Shown in pieces: positions 1 through 10,097 of a stretch of DNA of 38,959 nt. This DNA comes from Chara braunii. Taxonomy: Eukaryota; Streptophyta; Charophyceae; Charales; Characeae. The notes under the pieces are model-generated. The model saw nothing but the letters and a program-made list of their open reading frames with translations. It ran no database searches and was not told the origin of the DNA. The stretch is from positions 1,502,680-1,541,638 of the forward strand of contig BFEA01000293.1 in NCBI GenBank assembly GCA_003427395.1, written 5' to 3'. Each line of letters starts with the position of its first letter. Position 1 is the first letter of the stretch. The translations under genes were made by a program, and so were the position numbers.

Positions 1-82
<82 letters not shown>
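1..82. repeat. Compound microsatellite (TC)n(AC)n
   Basis: Thirteen TC units run directly into about 28 AC units. The minus-strand reading is (GT)n(GA)n, and it follows the end of the minus-strand SINE-tail fragment at 92-150, so it may have grown from that retroposon's tail. Confidence 0.97.
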
Positions 83-87
<5 letters not shown>

Positions 88-91
88 TACA

Positions 92-150
92 TTCTCCTGT
101 CTATTGATGGGGAGCGCCACCTATTGGAAACTGGGTCCAGCGTTCCATGA
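92..150 (-). repeat. SINE-tail fragment, copy 1
   Basis: Read on the minus strand, the segment runs through an ACGCTGGACCCAGTTTCC-like block and a GCTCCCCATCAATAGA block. It aligns with the minus strand of 988-1056 (GATGCTGGGCCCGGTTCCC, then GCTCCCCACGAATAGA). Both are followed on the minus strand by simple sequence, (GT)n here and a poly-A there, as expected for retroposon 3' ends. The internal promoter part of the element is not visible here. Confidence 0.5.
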
Positions 151-279
151 ACATCGTCAATGAAGCACCAACCGGGACCGCACACGCACTTTCTTTGAGT
201 TATATATAGCGAACATGACAAAACATACATATAGCATAATCACTACCTTACCCTTCCCGAACCACATAAACAAACGAAC

Positions 280-465
280 TACGGGCTGCGCACCCGTGCC
301 CTCACGGTAAGTCAATTCGCAGACCCTAGGCTGCGGTCTAGTGGCGTGCCATATCTATGTCAAGGTTGCCCGAATTCTCGGAGCAGGCAACCTCTGGGTA
401 TTGTCTACCAGGGGGGCGCAGGGAAAGCAGCCCTAAGGGCCTATGTTCCTTTGTTCTTTTTTTCT

Positions 466-549
<84 letters not shown>

Positions 550-744
550 AGAGAATGTGTTCTGTTCATGGCAGCATTTGGGCTGCAAGCACAGATGTGG
601 GAACCCACATTACCGCAGCCTTGGAGCTGCGAATTCCAAGCCTGGCCCCAATGAGCCAAAACAATGGGGGCTTACAGGTAGCACAGGGGAGAAAAATGGA
701 CTGCCATATTGACTTACCTTGAGGGCACGGGTGCGCAGCCCGTA
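280..744. mobile_element. Non-autonomous DNA transposon (MITE-like) with 37-bp terminal inverted repeats
   Basis: Positions 280-316 are the reverse complement of 708-744 with one mismatch; the outer end reads TACGGGCTGCGCACCCGTGC. No coding region lies between the arms. The core is mostly a GA microsatellite plus about 160 bp of unrecognised sequence. If the outermost TA/TA pair is the target duplication, the transposon starts at CGGG and would be Tc1/mariner- or PIF-like in target choice, but that is inference. No other copy was found in the window. Confidence 0.8.
469..546 (+). repeat. (GA)39 microsatellite
   Basis: About 39 uninterrupted GA units lie inside the inverted-repeat element at 280-744. 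Reading frames across it give only Glu-Arg or Ser-Leu runs and are not genes. Confidence 0.97.
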
Positions 745-969
745 TTTTGTATATGCTTGATTGATAAGGGAGGCGTTATTGGTAAGGTTTAGAAGTAGGA
801 TGATTGTTGCATGAAAAAAAAGGAGTATTTGTGTGTATGTGTCAAAATTAGTGTGTGTGTGTGTTTGTGTGATACTTAGGGTGTTTGTGTTTACCACATC
901 TGATAGTGTTGGAATGTGTGGGATTTAGGTAATTTGTATGATATTAATGTATTGGATATTTGACATACC
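745..969. other. Unassigned GT/T-rich sequence
   Basis: A GT-rich stretch (about 830-890) and general low-complexity DNA between the MITE-like element and the poly-T of the next retroposon fragment. No coding or structural feature was seen. Confidence 0.4.
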
Positions 970-1056
970 TTTTTTTTTTTTTTTTTTTGATTTAAGACGA
1001 TGCTCCAATCTATTCGTGGGGAGCAACACGGCTGGGAACCGGGCCCAGCATCCATA
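970..1056 (-). repeat. SINE tail with poly-A (minus strand), copy 2
   Basis: A run of 19 T (970-988) is the poly-A tail of a minus-strand retroposon. Next to it, 1000-1017 is the exact reverse complement of 35796-35813 (ACGAATAGATTGGAGCAT), which itself lies just upstream of a poly-A at 35820-35831. The shared 3' end plus A-tail in both places supports a SINE or SINE-like family. The 5' part of this copy was not recognised between 1057 and 1200. Confidence 0.6.
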
Positions 1057-2083
1057 CCTTGATTTATAGTTGGTGTCGAGGTTGGTGGTGCTTGAATCTT
1101 GGTCCATACGTCGTATATATGTGTGCTTGAGTGTTTGTTGTTGTAAGTTTTTTTTTTTTTATTAAACCACTAGTACCTCCGAGCCTGTTTTTGCCGAACG
1201 CGCCAGCTTCCGGACCTGCGCCATCTTGCAATACACCCCACCCTCTTTTTCGAATTTTGGTGTTCTTGCAAACAGGCCGACGGGGCCTCTTTTTGTATTT
1301 CCATGAATAAATGTGCATTGTTCGTAATCAGGGAGGTCTGTCCTTCTCAGGACCTTCGTCAGTTTTTTTGGGTCGGCTTTTGGAATTTTATTTTTTTGCA
1401 ATTCGGGAAATACCTGGTAATTACGCGTGCCTTAGCGAGCGCGCTAGGAATGTGAGTCAACGGTTAGGAATTCCGGAATGAACAGAACCTGACGTGTCCT
1501 TTCTTGTGCATGAATGTTCTCGACTTCGTCTTGGAAAACTCTGGGAATTTTCGTAGGAATTTGAATAGATATGGGACTTTTTCCCGCGTTCACTCTATGC
1601 GCGGATATGATACTTTTTAATTTTGAATAAACTGTAACTGTTTTGGTGCCCTTTTTGCCTCCGCATCTGTGCCATGCATATGAACTTCCCCTCCCCGCTT
1701 CCCTCGCTACCTTTGACACTTTCTTCTTCACGCTCACGCTCCTTCTCTCTCTGTAACCGTTTTCCATCTCTCTCTCATCTCATGCGCCTTTTCTCTTTTT
1801 TTATCGTCTGAATCTTGGTTCCGTTTCACGTTATCCTTCGCGCTCTTTTTCTTCCCGCTTTAAACCTTGCGTTGAAATTCCATGATGATTTTCTCATCCT
1901 CCCCTCTAGCCAAGGAGAAACGCCGTGTAAGAAGGATACTCCCTTTACACGACGATTCTGATTGGCTACGACTGGGCTCCGAAGGATCGACATGGCTTTC
2001 GACGGGCGATTATCCCCGAAGCTCCCCCTACCCCTCCCTACCTCAATCCCAACCCTTTCTAGCGTCTATCTCATTTTCCTTAG

Positions 2084-2091
2084 CTATAAAT
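2084..2091 (+). promoter_or_regulatory. LTR TATA box
   Basis: CTATAAAT is preserved at the same place in the 3' LTR (13181-13188) within better-conserved flanks (…TTTCG(C/T)AAGCGCCC). It is the best candidate core promoter of the element and would place the start of R about 25-35 bases downstream. Confidence 0.5.
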
Positions 2092-2143
2092 TTCGCAAGC
2101 GCCCCCGAACATCCCTCTCTCGACTCATCTGCTAGCTTCCGGG

Positions 2144-2253
2144 AAGCAGTGGCTAGGTGGTATGTGGGAAAGTGCGAGTCGAAAAGTTCTGACGAGTTAA
2201 GCAGTTACTAGGTGGTATGTGGGAAAGTGTGAGTCGAAAAGTTCCGACGAGTT
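2144..2253 (+). repeat. 55-bp tandem duplication private to the 5' LTR
   Basis: The segment beginning AAGCAGTGGCTAGGTGGT (2144) is repeated with a 55-bp period from 2199 (AAGCAGTTACTAGGTGGT). The 3' LTR has one copy near 13240-13295, so the duplication arose after integration. Confidence 0.8.
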
Positions 2254-3133
2254 GACTGTAGTCCTGGCGGCGGCACTCTGAATCGCCCGACGAACTGTGG
2301 GATCCAGGCCAGACCGTGCAAAGACTAAGTTGGCGGGGTGACGATCGCTATGGTGGATTAGCACGTGACGACCGTGATCGTCAGTGCTTGTGAGAAGTTC
2401 GAATCGGAAGTTGAATGAGTGCATGGCCTATGGCCACGGTGAAATTTTATGACAGAAGCGCCTCTTTTTGTCCCAAAATCTGTATCTTCGAGCATGAGTT
2501 CTGATCACTCGGCTTTTAAGTCGGAATTTCCCTCGACAAGATCGCCGGACATTCTGTGATTGCTTTCTACTCGTTCCTCCCCTCTGATCTGCGTCTGTTC
2601 TCACTCACTCTCTCCTTCTGTCATGTTTTCTTATAATGGGTAAATTATGGTAACTTTGCTTCTCTCACTTTCATATGTGCATGCAGTGGGCTTGTTGTAG
2701 CATGACTGAGAGGATGATTGTTTGATCGACTGAGTGATTTGGCTGCTTAGAGTGTCGAACGAATGATGTATGATTAAGAATAATTTTTGTGTTTGCTTTT
2801 GTTGCCATGTGGATTGACGGTCCCAACCCGACCGGGCGCCAACTTCCCGTACCCCCGCACCACCCCTGCTCGTACAACGAGGAAAGGACACGTGTATGCG
2901 AGTGGGACGTACGAGAAGCCGTCGCCAAGATCGGCGGGCTTTACTACTTTCCTCCCGAAACTCGGTGTTCTGGGTTCATCGGTGCGGGTTTTGTTATTAT
3001 TGATACGCACTTTCCGCCCTATTCGTTGTTGTTGCCATTTAACGAGTTTACCGTCGTCCCGTGAATGGTAGTAGAGCCTCATTGGCCTAACACTCTGTGC
3101 AGCGATTGTCGCCGCCTCGAGCATTACCGAGCT

Positions 3134-3524
3134 AAGGGTTTTCACTACCGCACACATGGCGAGGACGAGCATAAGGAGAGGGCTACCCGATTGAAGCCCT
3201 CCACGGATTCGGAGTTGTGTAACGAGCCGCCCCCTTTCACGTGAAACGAAGAGCGACGGCTTGCTGGGAAGTTCAGCGATACTTTTTGGATTGAATTTCC
3301 CATAGTCGCAAGCCCTGCACGCGCCTTTCTCTCCCTTAAACCCGCACGGCAACGGACCTCCTTCTTACTAGGGCCAGACCAACACAGGGGTGGATTTCAG
3401 TTCTGCCTGTGTCCCCACACTCAAATTTTCCAAAAATCCTTGGCATATCCCATTTTCATTGTCCTCCCGAGGCCCTTCCGCGAACCAAAACGCTCCGATC
3501 GGGAAGCAGCGCAAGGCGTGAGGT
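3134..3524 (+). other. Sequence between LTR homology and PBS
   Basis: No open reading frame of note. It is either the rest of the 5' LTR (U5), with the matching part of the 3' LTR lost, or an untranslated leader. It has no visible match in the 14.2-38.9 kb part of the window. Confidence 0.4.
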
Positions 3525-3536
3525 TGGTATCGGAGC
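3525..3536 (+). promoter_or_regulatory. Primer-binding site, initiator-Met tRNA type
   Basis: TGGTATCGGAGC differs by one base from TGGTATCAGAGC, the complement of the 3' end of initiator-Met tRNA used by many plant LTR retrotransposons. It lies 35 bases upstream of the first gag ATG. The likeness supports a plant-type element, though a 12-base match alone does not fix the host lineage. Confidence 0.65.
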
Positions 3537-3570
3537 CGACACATGTCGGTTCTGGCGTTAGTAAGACGAG

Positions 3571-4976
3571 ATGGAGAGAGGAAGATCAGCCAACCGATCT
3601 AATCGTCTGAGTCCTCCTATCACTCGACAAAGGTCCGCAGAAAACCGATCAGAGATGCCTATGGCCGACGCTAATGGAGTGGCTCCTCGGGTGATGGTGA
3701 GCACCCCCGCCACCTTTCCGTTTTACCCCAACCATACCCATCCCGAGACGTGGCTCGAAGTCGTGCAAGCTCAGGGATATGGCGCTGAGGATCTTCCTCG
3801 TGTCATCACCCTGCTTCTCTGAAACACCGCTCATGATTGGTTTAGAAGGCATAAGTGGGTAGATTGGGATACATTCAAGAGAGCGTTCCTAGCAAGGTTC
3901 GACGAAGTCAGTGAGGATGCTGCATAGTTTGTGCTAAAAACCCGCCCATAGGAACCCAGAGAACAGCTACCCGACTTTATGGATCAATTTCAAACCGCGT
4001 TAGATAAATCAGGGCGGAAAGAAAATGTTAATCGTGACTTGTTCATCGATCATCTCCGTAATCCAGTACTGAAAGCGAAACTGCAGAAAAAGGTTTCTCC
4101 AAAGATGAACCAGCTACCTGTCATCATTGCTAAAGCACTTGAACTAGACTTATTGGATACGCGGAAGTACATCAGTCAGGGGGATGAAGACATCTTAGAC
4201 ACGATACAGGATGTGGCTACCAAACGACGTTCGTGGCTCCGAGAGGTGGGGCGATTTTACCCTCGCCCTAATTGGACTATCATGTCGGACCCTCCCCGAA
4301 TCCCTCTCCTCATCTCCTATCTTCTGCCCCTCCCCTTCCTCCCAAGATGGCACCTGTGAATACCGTCATGCCCCAGGCTGTTGCGCCAGTACCTATCACT
4401 AACGCAAATCTAGCCCAGATGATTTATACGGCCACGACTAAACAATCTGAGTGGATGAACAATTGGATTCAGATGCAGACTTCCCAGATGGATCGATTGG
4501 AACAAATCATTACGAAACTGATAAAGGCTAACTCAAGTTCTTCGCGTCCCGCTCCTCCTTCGTATCCCATGCTGACTGCTCCTCCTGCCCCCGGCCAAGC
4601 GCCTCTCGCTCCACATCATGTGGCCAATCGAGCAGGAAAGGTTGAATGTTACAACTGTAAACAACCCGGACACTTTGCACGAGACTGCCCCCTGCCAAGG
4701 CGTAACCAACCCCCACCAGCAGCCGCGCCTGTTGCCTTGAACCAAGGACGGGTAGCCACACTGTTAGAAAAAACAAGAGAGAGGGAGCCTGACTTTTTCT
4801 CTACAAAACCATCTTCTTCGCTTGAACCCATCGCGTCCACTTCGGGATCATCTTCTGAAGTGGCCGATGCTGTTGATCTAACAGAGTACCTCCAGTTAGC
4901 GGGACTAATTGGAGTGATCCGACCCGGTAAAGACGAACTTGAGTGGGTTGAACAAGGATTAGAACCCGGTCCTTAA
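3571..4976 (+). pseudogene. gag (capsid and nucleocapsid) of the retrotransposon, broken
   Basis: Gag forms the virus-like particle and packages element RNA. From the ATG at 3571 the frame holds a charged N-terminus and then a retrotransposon-gag core (W…DTFKRAFLARFDE near 3865-3905, a typical W…F…F pattern), with in-frame stops at 3820, 3925 and 3949. The frame continues from 3979 (126 codons) and then shifts to the frame that is open at 4272-4976. The second part has a Gln-rich helical stretch and a proline-rich linker. It also has a perfect CCHC zinc knuckle, CYNCKQPGHFARDC, at 4647-4688 (C-x2-C-x4-H-x4-C), the RNA-binding nucleocapsid motif. Stops plus one frameshift make it non-functional. 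I chose the 3571 start because it is the first ATG after the PBS in this frame. Confidence 0.85.
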
Positions 4977-5258
4977 TTTCGAACAGGAGAGATCGACGTT
5001 CTTCAGACGCTCAAACACTTGGATATCCGAGTCCCTGTCCCGGCGGGCCATTTGCTGGCCATATCGGCGACAGTGAATGACAAGCTTCTTCAGCAGTGCA
5101 AGAAAAAAACCAAAAACAATTCACGTAGCAACGTGTTCAAAGGATGCTGAAGAAAAAAAAGGACAACGAAGCAGAAGTAGACTCTCCTACATCAGAACCG
5201 ATACCCACCGTAAACGTGTCCGACGCGCCTGAAACTGCTCGCGTCGCTACCATTTCGT
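4977..5258 (+). pseudogene. gag-pol linker region, degraded
   Basis: It carries no recognised domain. The plus frames are interrupted, but short pieces are acidic and lysine-rich like a linker between nucleocapsid and protease. Two A-runs (around 5102 and 5152) are likely frameshift points, either programmed or from decay. Confidence 0.35.
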
Positions 5259-6092
5259 ATGCAGAAAAGGATCAATTTGTTCTATGGAAGAGTGCAAAAT
5301 GTGCTTGTATGGGGTAAACCATTCAATGCTCTCGTTGATACCGGATCGTCTGCTGTGGCAATATCCTTGGAAACCATTCGAAAAACTGGACGATTAAATT
5401 CAATCCTTCCCTTGCCCGGGAAGGACAACTACGTCTCGGCCGATGAAGAAACCATGAATATAGTCAGAATCATCGAAAATGTACCCGTCAAGGTAGGACG
5501 AGTACATGTCCCGGTTAACGCGTTAGTCATCGATGTGCAGTCATACTCGGTACTGTTGGGATTACCTTGGGCGATGGCTGTGTGTACACGGATACATTTC
5601 GATTCCAAACAACTTATCCTTACACACACTGGAGGAAAGCCTCAGACTATTCCGCTACGAGTTTTCACTCAATCACCAAGAAAGAATCCCAGTCTCATCC
5701 GAATAGGAATGATCCAAGTCCCGAGTCTAGAAGATTCATTCAAAAGCGGTGACGAGGACCGACACCTTTCTGATGATGTCAGGTATGACGAACGAGACTA
5801 TGATGAACTGTTAAATTACATGCCTACTGAGAAGGAATGAAGTCGGTTGGTCGAGCTGTTCGATTACGAGGTCAAAAAAGAATTATGGATGATCCCTACT
5901 ACCACGCGAACATTTGATCTAAACAAAGAGAGCAGCGAGCTTAACCCTGCTCTGCCTGTATCCCTTCTTGCGTCAATAGAAACACAGATTCCATCAGCGT
6001 CCTTTCTGGGAGAACCTATCTTGCAGATTTCGGATATGGTTGACCTCTTGGAACCCCCTCGAACCTTGTACGAAGGCACGCTTTTATTATGA
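5259..6092 (+). pseudogene. Retropepsin-like aspartic protease domain and C-terminal linker
   Basis: The 193-codon frame from 5259 has the catalytic motif LVDTGSSAVAIS (Asp about residue 27) and the downstream YSVLLGLPW strand that matches the conserved (I/L)LG turn of retropepsins. The spacing of about 70 residues between them is normal for this family. The protease would cleave the Gag-Pol precursor as a dimer in the particle. After TGA at 5838 the same frame continues to 6092, so that stop is a point mutation in a linker. The ATG at 5259 is simply the first in the open stretch; the native polyprotein would read through from gag. Confidence 0.85.
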
Positions 6093-6217
6093 GAAAGATA
6101 TCAGCAAATGAATGAGTACCTAGATTTTTACGTCTCCCCGCCCAGACCATTGCTTAATCAAGCAGGAGGCCGAAGCCCCAATCAACGAGGTTCCCAATCT
6201 GATGAGAGGCGGTTAAC

Positions 6218-6620
6218 AGAAATCTTAAATTTCAGCGTTTTTTTAATGTTATTTATAAGAAAACCATAAACCATTTTTAACCAAAAATTGCATCATTCAA
6301 TAGAGTGCACACCATATTAACAAACCATTAGACTCGAAAAAAAAATGAAAAAATAAAATAAAAACAGGGTGAAACAGTAAGGCAAAAATGCACTTGAATG
6401 ACATCTTGGATTCAACGAATTTTCAGACTTTTCAGCGTTTTTGGAAATGGTCTTATCAGAGGAAATTCCAATGTTCCAAATGAGACCAAATTTGGTACAC
6501 AACAACCTTGAAGTAAGACAAAAACAGACAAAAAAAAAAACAAAAAAAACATAAAATTTCACCCCCAAAGCCTAATTTCAGTTTTGGACCTGTTACCCAG
6601 GAGCTGAAACTGGGGGGTCC
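6218..6620. mobile_element. AT-rich insertion in pol (candidate small transposon)
   Basis: About 400 bp of strongly AT-rich, A-run-containing DNA interrupts pol between protease and RT; base composition changes sharply at both edges. It is flanked by CGGTTAAC (6210-6217) and CCGTTAAC (6621-6628), a candidate 8-bp target duplication with one mismatch. The right end folds back on itself (CAGTTT near 6580 with AAACTG near 6606). No coding potential and no clear terminal inverted repeats. No second copy was found in the window. Confidence 0.45.
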
Positions 6621-6822
6621 CCGTTAACCACATGTGAATCTGATGCAGAAAATGGCTGAACTAACTGGGTTGGAAATCGCATCAAGCACCACTGACCCCG
6701 AAACCGATACCAAAACTAAGGAAACTGAAATGATCATTCCGACCGAGTCACAGATGCTTGCTACCGTTTTTTCGGTCTGAACCAGTAGCTCCATGTTCTC
6801 TAGCATAGATGATAAATGACCA

Positions 6823-7847
6823 ATGAGACGAGATCGGATCGACATACGGCTTGACATTTTCGAACGACCAGTGATCACCTTACCTGGTCACGTGCCCAGA
6901 GAAATTCGCAAGTTTTTGATTGATGTATTGCATGGATATGCGCAGGCATTGAGTGTGCACGATAACGATATTGGGTTGTCAAGCATGATTGAACACGCGA
7001 TCCTCACATAGGATCATCCACCGATTAGTTGCGCTCCCTATTGATACTCTCCGACGCAATGACTGTGCGTTCCAGAGAGTAAAGGAGTTTGATGCTAATG
7101 GATGGATTGAACCCGCCATCGGACCATGGTCGTTTCCTGTGATAATTGTATCAAAAAAGGCGGGAGGAATTCGTATATGTATCGATTACCGAAAGTATAA
7201 TGACATCACGATTAAGGATGTGTATCCCCTCGCTCGGATTGATGATTTGTTGGATGTTATTGGTGGTGCTCGATTTTTCAGTAAGCTTTATGTTCGCCAT
7301 GAATTCCACATCTCCTCGTCCGAAAAGAAGATCGCCCGAAGACGGCCTTCGTTCTTTTCAAGGGGACTTGGCAATGGATTCGATGCCCGATGGGAATTTG
7401 CAATGCCCCAACCACGTTTCAGCGCGTGATGGATATGACTTTCCAGAACTTTGTGCGAAAAACGAGGTTGGTGCAGAGAATTATCAATTATTGTGTGATA
7501 GTATATATGAATGATATCCTTGTGTATTCGAGTTCCTGCGAAGGGCACGTGCAACACATCGAGTGGACGCTGCATGCACTGAACGACGTTGGATTCAAGG
7601 TGGCTCTCGAGAAATGTCAGTTTTTTCTCACAAAAATCTCCTTTCTCGGCCACGTGGTTACGGACAAAGGATTGCAGTCAGAACCGCCGAAAGTAGTAGT
7701 CGTAAAGGCGCGCCAGTGTCGACGTCAGTAACACAAGTACGCGCCTTTTCGGGGCTGGCATCGTACTATCGAAGGTTTATCAAGGGGTTTGCAATGATTG
7801 CGGGACCACTCGTAAACTTGTTGAAAAAAAATCAGCCGTTGATCTAG
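6823..7847 (+). pseudogene. Reverse transcriptase domain, broken
   Basis: RT copies element RNA to DNA. Recognisable parts, in order: the pre-RT segment (6823-7011); then in another frame the fingers/palm motif (GWIEPAIGPWSFPVIIVSKK and IRICIDYRKYNDITIKDVYP, about 7100-7220) and PLARIDDLLDVIGGARFFS. In the next frame are ICNAPTTFQRVMD and the catalytic box (7390-7731), and then VRAFSGLASYYRRFIKGF (from about 7739). At least three frame changes occur. The catalytic YxDD box reads YMND (7504-7515), so the first Asp is Asn in this copy. Order and motif spacing are those of Ty3/gypsy RT. Confidence 0.9.
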
Positions 7848-8372
7848 ACCCCGTAGTGCGATCAGGCCTTTCAAGAACTTAAGGCGGCTCTGATCTCGGC
7901 CCCGGTCCTCATAAAACTGGACTCGGAAAAACCTTTTGTTTTCATCACCGATTGGCAGCCCGAGGCGATCTCAGCAATTTTGGTCCGGGTGGGACTTGAT
8001 GGCTTGGAACACGTGGTAGAGTAGGCGTCTAAATCGGTCCCTTTCTGCAAGCGGAACTACTCCGCTCTAACGGGAGAATGCTACGCGGCCTTGTGGGGAA
8101 TCAATCACTTCCGAGCTTATTTATATGGCCGGAAGTTCACATTGGTGACCGATCATGAACCACTGTTGGCTATGAAGAAGTCCAAGGATTACTCGGGTAT
8201 GATCGGACGATGGACTACCACATTGCAGAGCATAGATTTTGACATTCGTCAACGGAAACACGAGAGACACGGCAACGCGGATGGACTGACACGATTGCAT
8301 CGTCTCGACAAGGTACCCAAGAGTGAGGAAGTGACACTGTGGCACGATCTGGAGCCAAAGAATGAGTCCTAG
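7848..8372 (+). pseudogene. RNase H domain of pol
   Basis: The frame reads through TAG stops (near 7845 and 8022) and contains the RNase H start (AFQELKAALISAPVL, FVFITDWQPEAISAIL), with Asp of the ITD segment as first catalytic acid. It continues with a YSALTGECYAALWGINHFR segment, where the Glu is the second, and FTLVTDHEPLLAM, where the Asp is the third. This enzyme degrades the RNA strand after reverse transcription. The ITD, ECYA and TDHEPL motifs are all kept, so this is one of the better-preserved parts. It ends at TAG 8370-8372, but the same frame continues into the next domain. Confidence 0.88.
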
Positions 8373-8405
8373 TACGGTAAAGTGGAGATCCTTCTGAAGG
8401 ATTGA

Positions 8406-8888
8406 GTGGACACGTGCTCTGTCTCGCTCTCTCCTTTTCCTAAAACAATGACGACCCCTTCTTCTTCTGCTCCTTCTTTCAACCCCACCGATTCCCCTCC
8501 TTCTCCGCATTTGGAATTTTTCGCAAATCTTCCTGGCAAGTTTTGTTATTTTTGCACGTGTATTTCACGGTCTTATGGGATAGATTGCTATCCCTTTGAG
8601 TCGGGGTTCACTAACTGGGTAGAATGTGCCATGTGTGTCAATTGTGCGCATGGTGCGTGCGTTCGATATCGAACAAGTAGTAAGGTGTGGAAGTGCCCTT
8701 TGTGTCGGACGGACAAGCTTCCCACGGAAGTTCGATTCGAGGCCGCCAGAACTGATGGCCCCGAATACGACAAAAAATACCGAAGGGCTGAAGTATGGAC
8801 AAATAAAATATTATTGTCTAAATTAGTTGGCAAACCATTGGACCATCTCACTAAGCATGACAGGCGTCGGGTCACCGAGAGGTCCTGA
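8406..8888 (+). pseudogene. PHD-finger-like zinc domain inside pol, between RNase H and integrase
   Basis: The frame is the same as RNase H upstream and the integrase zinc domain downstream; only stops at 8370, 8403 and 8886 separate them, so this was one polyprotein. After a Ser/Pro-rich linker (residues 10-35) comes a C4HC3 pattern. It comprises C47-x2-C50, then C74-x2-C77-x4-H82-x2-C85, then C97-x2-C100. It has the PHD hallmarks NWVECAMC before the His and VWKCPLC at the end. The C2-C3 loop (23 residues) is slightly long and the H…C7 spacing (11) slightly short. PHD fingers read histone tails; a chromatin-targeting role analogous to retrotransposon chromodomains is inference. A RING or other cross-brace finger is the alternative. 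Confidence 0.65.
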
Positions 8889-8912
8889 GATTATAGATGG
8901 ATCAACGGTCAT

Positions 8913-10097
8913 TTGGAAAAACGTAAAACAGACGGATCGCGATTATGGTTGACGGTTCCCCATCCATTTCAGCGATATGACTGGACCAAATCGGCGCATG
9001 AGGAGCAGGCCGCTCATTTTGCGGTACGTGTCACTGAAATGACCATCGATCAAAATCGATGGTTTTGGTCTAACATTCACGATGACGTGAGGCACATGGT
9101 TGCTAACTGTCTAGTCTGTGCTGCCGATCGTGCGCCCCTTCGTAAGCCAAACACGATAGTCCCGACGGAGGTAGAACGTCCTTTCTAGCGAGTCAATATG
9201 GACACGACAGATATTGACGTGCCACCTGGCCCCAACCGTTGTGAGTACTCCATTCTCTTGGTGTTGATCGACCATTTCTCGAAGTGCATCGAAGTTTACC
9301 CCTGTAAGACACGTAAGGCCTCAGAGATAGCTACGTACATTGACCGATTTTTGAATACCCATCTAGATATAAAAGAGATTCTAACCGACAGTCTGAATTC
9401 AAAGCCGAGGTAGAGGAATTATTGATGCGTCGTAGCGTTACTCTCCGACACACTGCTCCCCATGTCTCTCTGTCCAATGGGCTGGCTGAGAACGCGAACC
9501 GCATAATTAAGACTGCTCTTCGCAGGAACTTAGCGGCCAATGGCACCCATCCTCGGCTCGAGATAGTGTATCAAATCATCGGGATCCATCGGGCGACCCC
9601 TCATGAATCCACTAGATTCACCCCCTTTCAGCTACGAACGAATAGTATCCCATGTGTCGACAATCGGAGTGCCTCGAAAAATGTTGAAAAAGGGGGAAAG
9701 GACACGCGGTCGGCCCTCGAGGCCAAAGCTAAACGGTATGCAAAATTGATGGAAAAGGCCATCCCTAGGCTAGTCCGAAAAAGGCAGAAAATGACGGAAC
9801 TGGCCCACAGTAGGCAAGTCTGTAGTTACGAGGCTCGAAATTGCAATGCAGACCCACATCACCAGTATAAATTAGGGGACCTAGTGCAGGTACGTGGAAC
9901 TCAGCCCTAATGGAGCCAATATTGTGCGCATCGCTCCTGAGACCGGTGCCAGCCATAACTCTCTTCCTATTGCCCGACATACCTCCTACCTTCGCCCTCT
10001 CTCACCCTCTGAGGACCTTATCTCGCCTGAGTCTTCATTTTCCAGCCCTGACGAGGACCCTGCCCCCTCTCCTTCGCCTGATACTGCTTCTCCTTGA
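8913..10097 (+). pseudogene. Integrase: HHCC zinc domain, DDE core and C-terminal tail
   Basis: Integrase inserts the DNA copy into the genome. 8913-9188 carries the HHCC domain (HEEQAAHF … CLVCAADRA). After TAG at 9186 the same frame gives the catalytic core: first Asp in NMDTTDIDVPP (about 9200), then LVLIDHFSKCIEVYP, and the second Asp in EILTDS (about 9380). A frameshift near 9413 moves to the frame open at 9422-9910, where SNGLAENANRIIK supplies the catalytic Glu (about 9488). The remainder has ESTRFTPFQLRT and a GDLVQVR segment typical of the C-terminal domain. A further shift leads into a Ser/Pro/Asp-rich tail ending at TGA 10095-10097. No chromodomain was recognised in the tail. Confidence 0.9.

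Larger units (their letters stand above)
1201..3133 (+). repeat. 5' LTR
   Basis: It aligns end to end with 12302-14174. Both copies start (C/T)GCCAGCTT(C/T)CGGACCTGCG, and common sequence ends near GTCGCCGCCTCGAGC plus about 12 bases. Homology to the 3' copy stops around 3133, yet the primer-binding site is not reached until 3525. Either the LTR really extends to about 3524 and the 3' copy is truncated, or a roughly 390-bp leader separates LTR and PBS. A 55-bp tandem duplication at 2144-2253 is private to this copy. Confidence 0.88.

Noticed and set aside
346-712. Open frames of Glu-Arg and Ser-Leu repeats
   Set aside because: They are translations of the GA microsatellite; no coding evidence.
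2774-3352. 192-codon minus-strand frame at the end of the 5' LTR
   Set aside because: It crosses the LTR homology end, is not preserved as one frame in the 3' LTR and has no recognisable domain.
9894-10097. Chromodomain at the integrase C-terminus
   Set aside because: The tail is Ser/Pro/Asp-rich; no aromatic cage pattern was visible.
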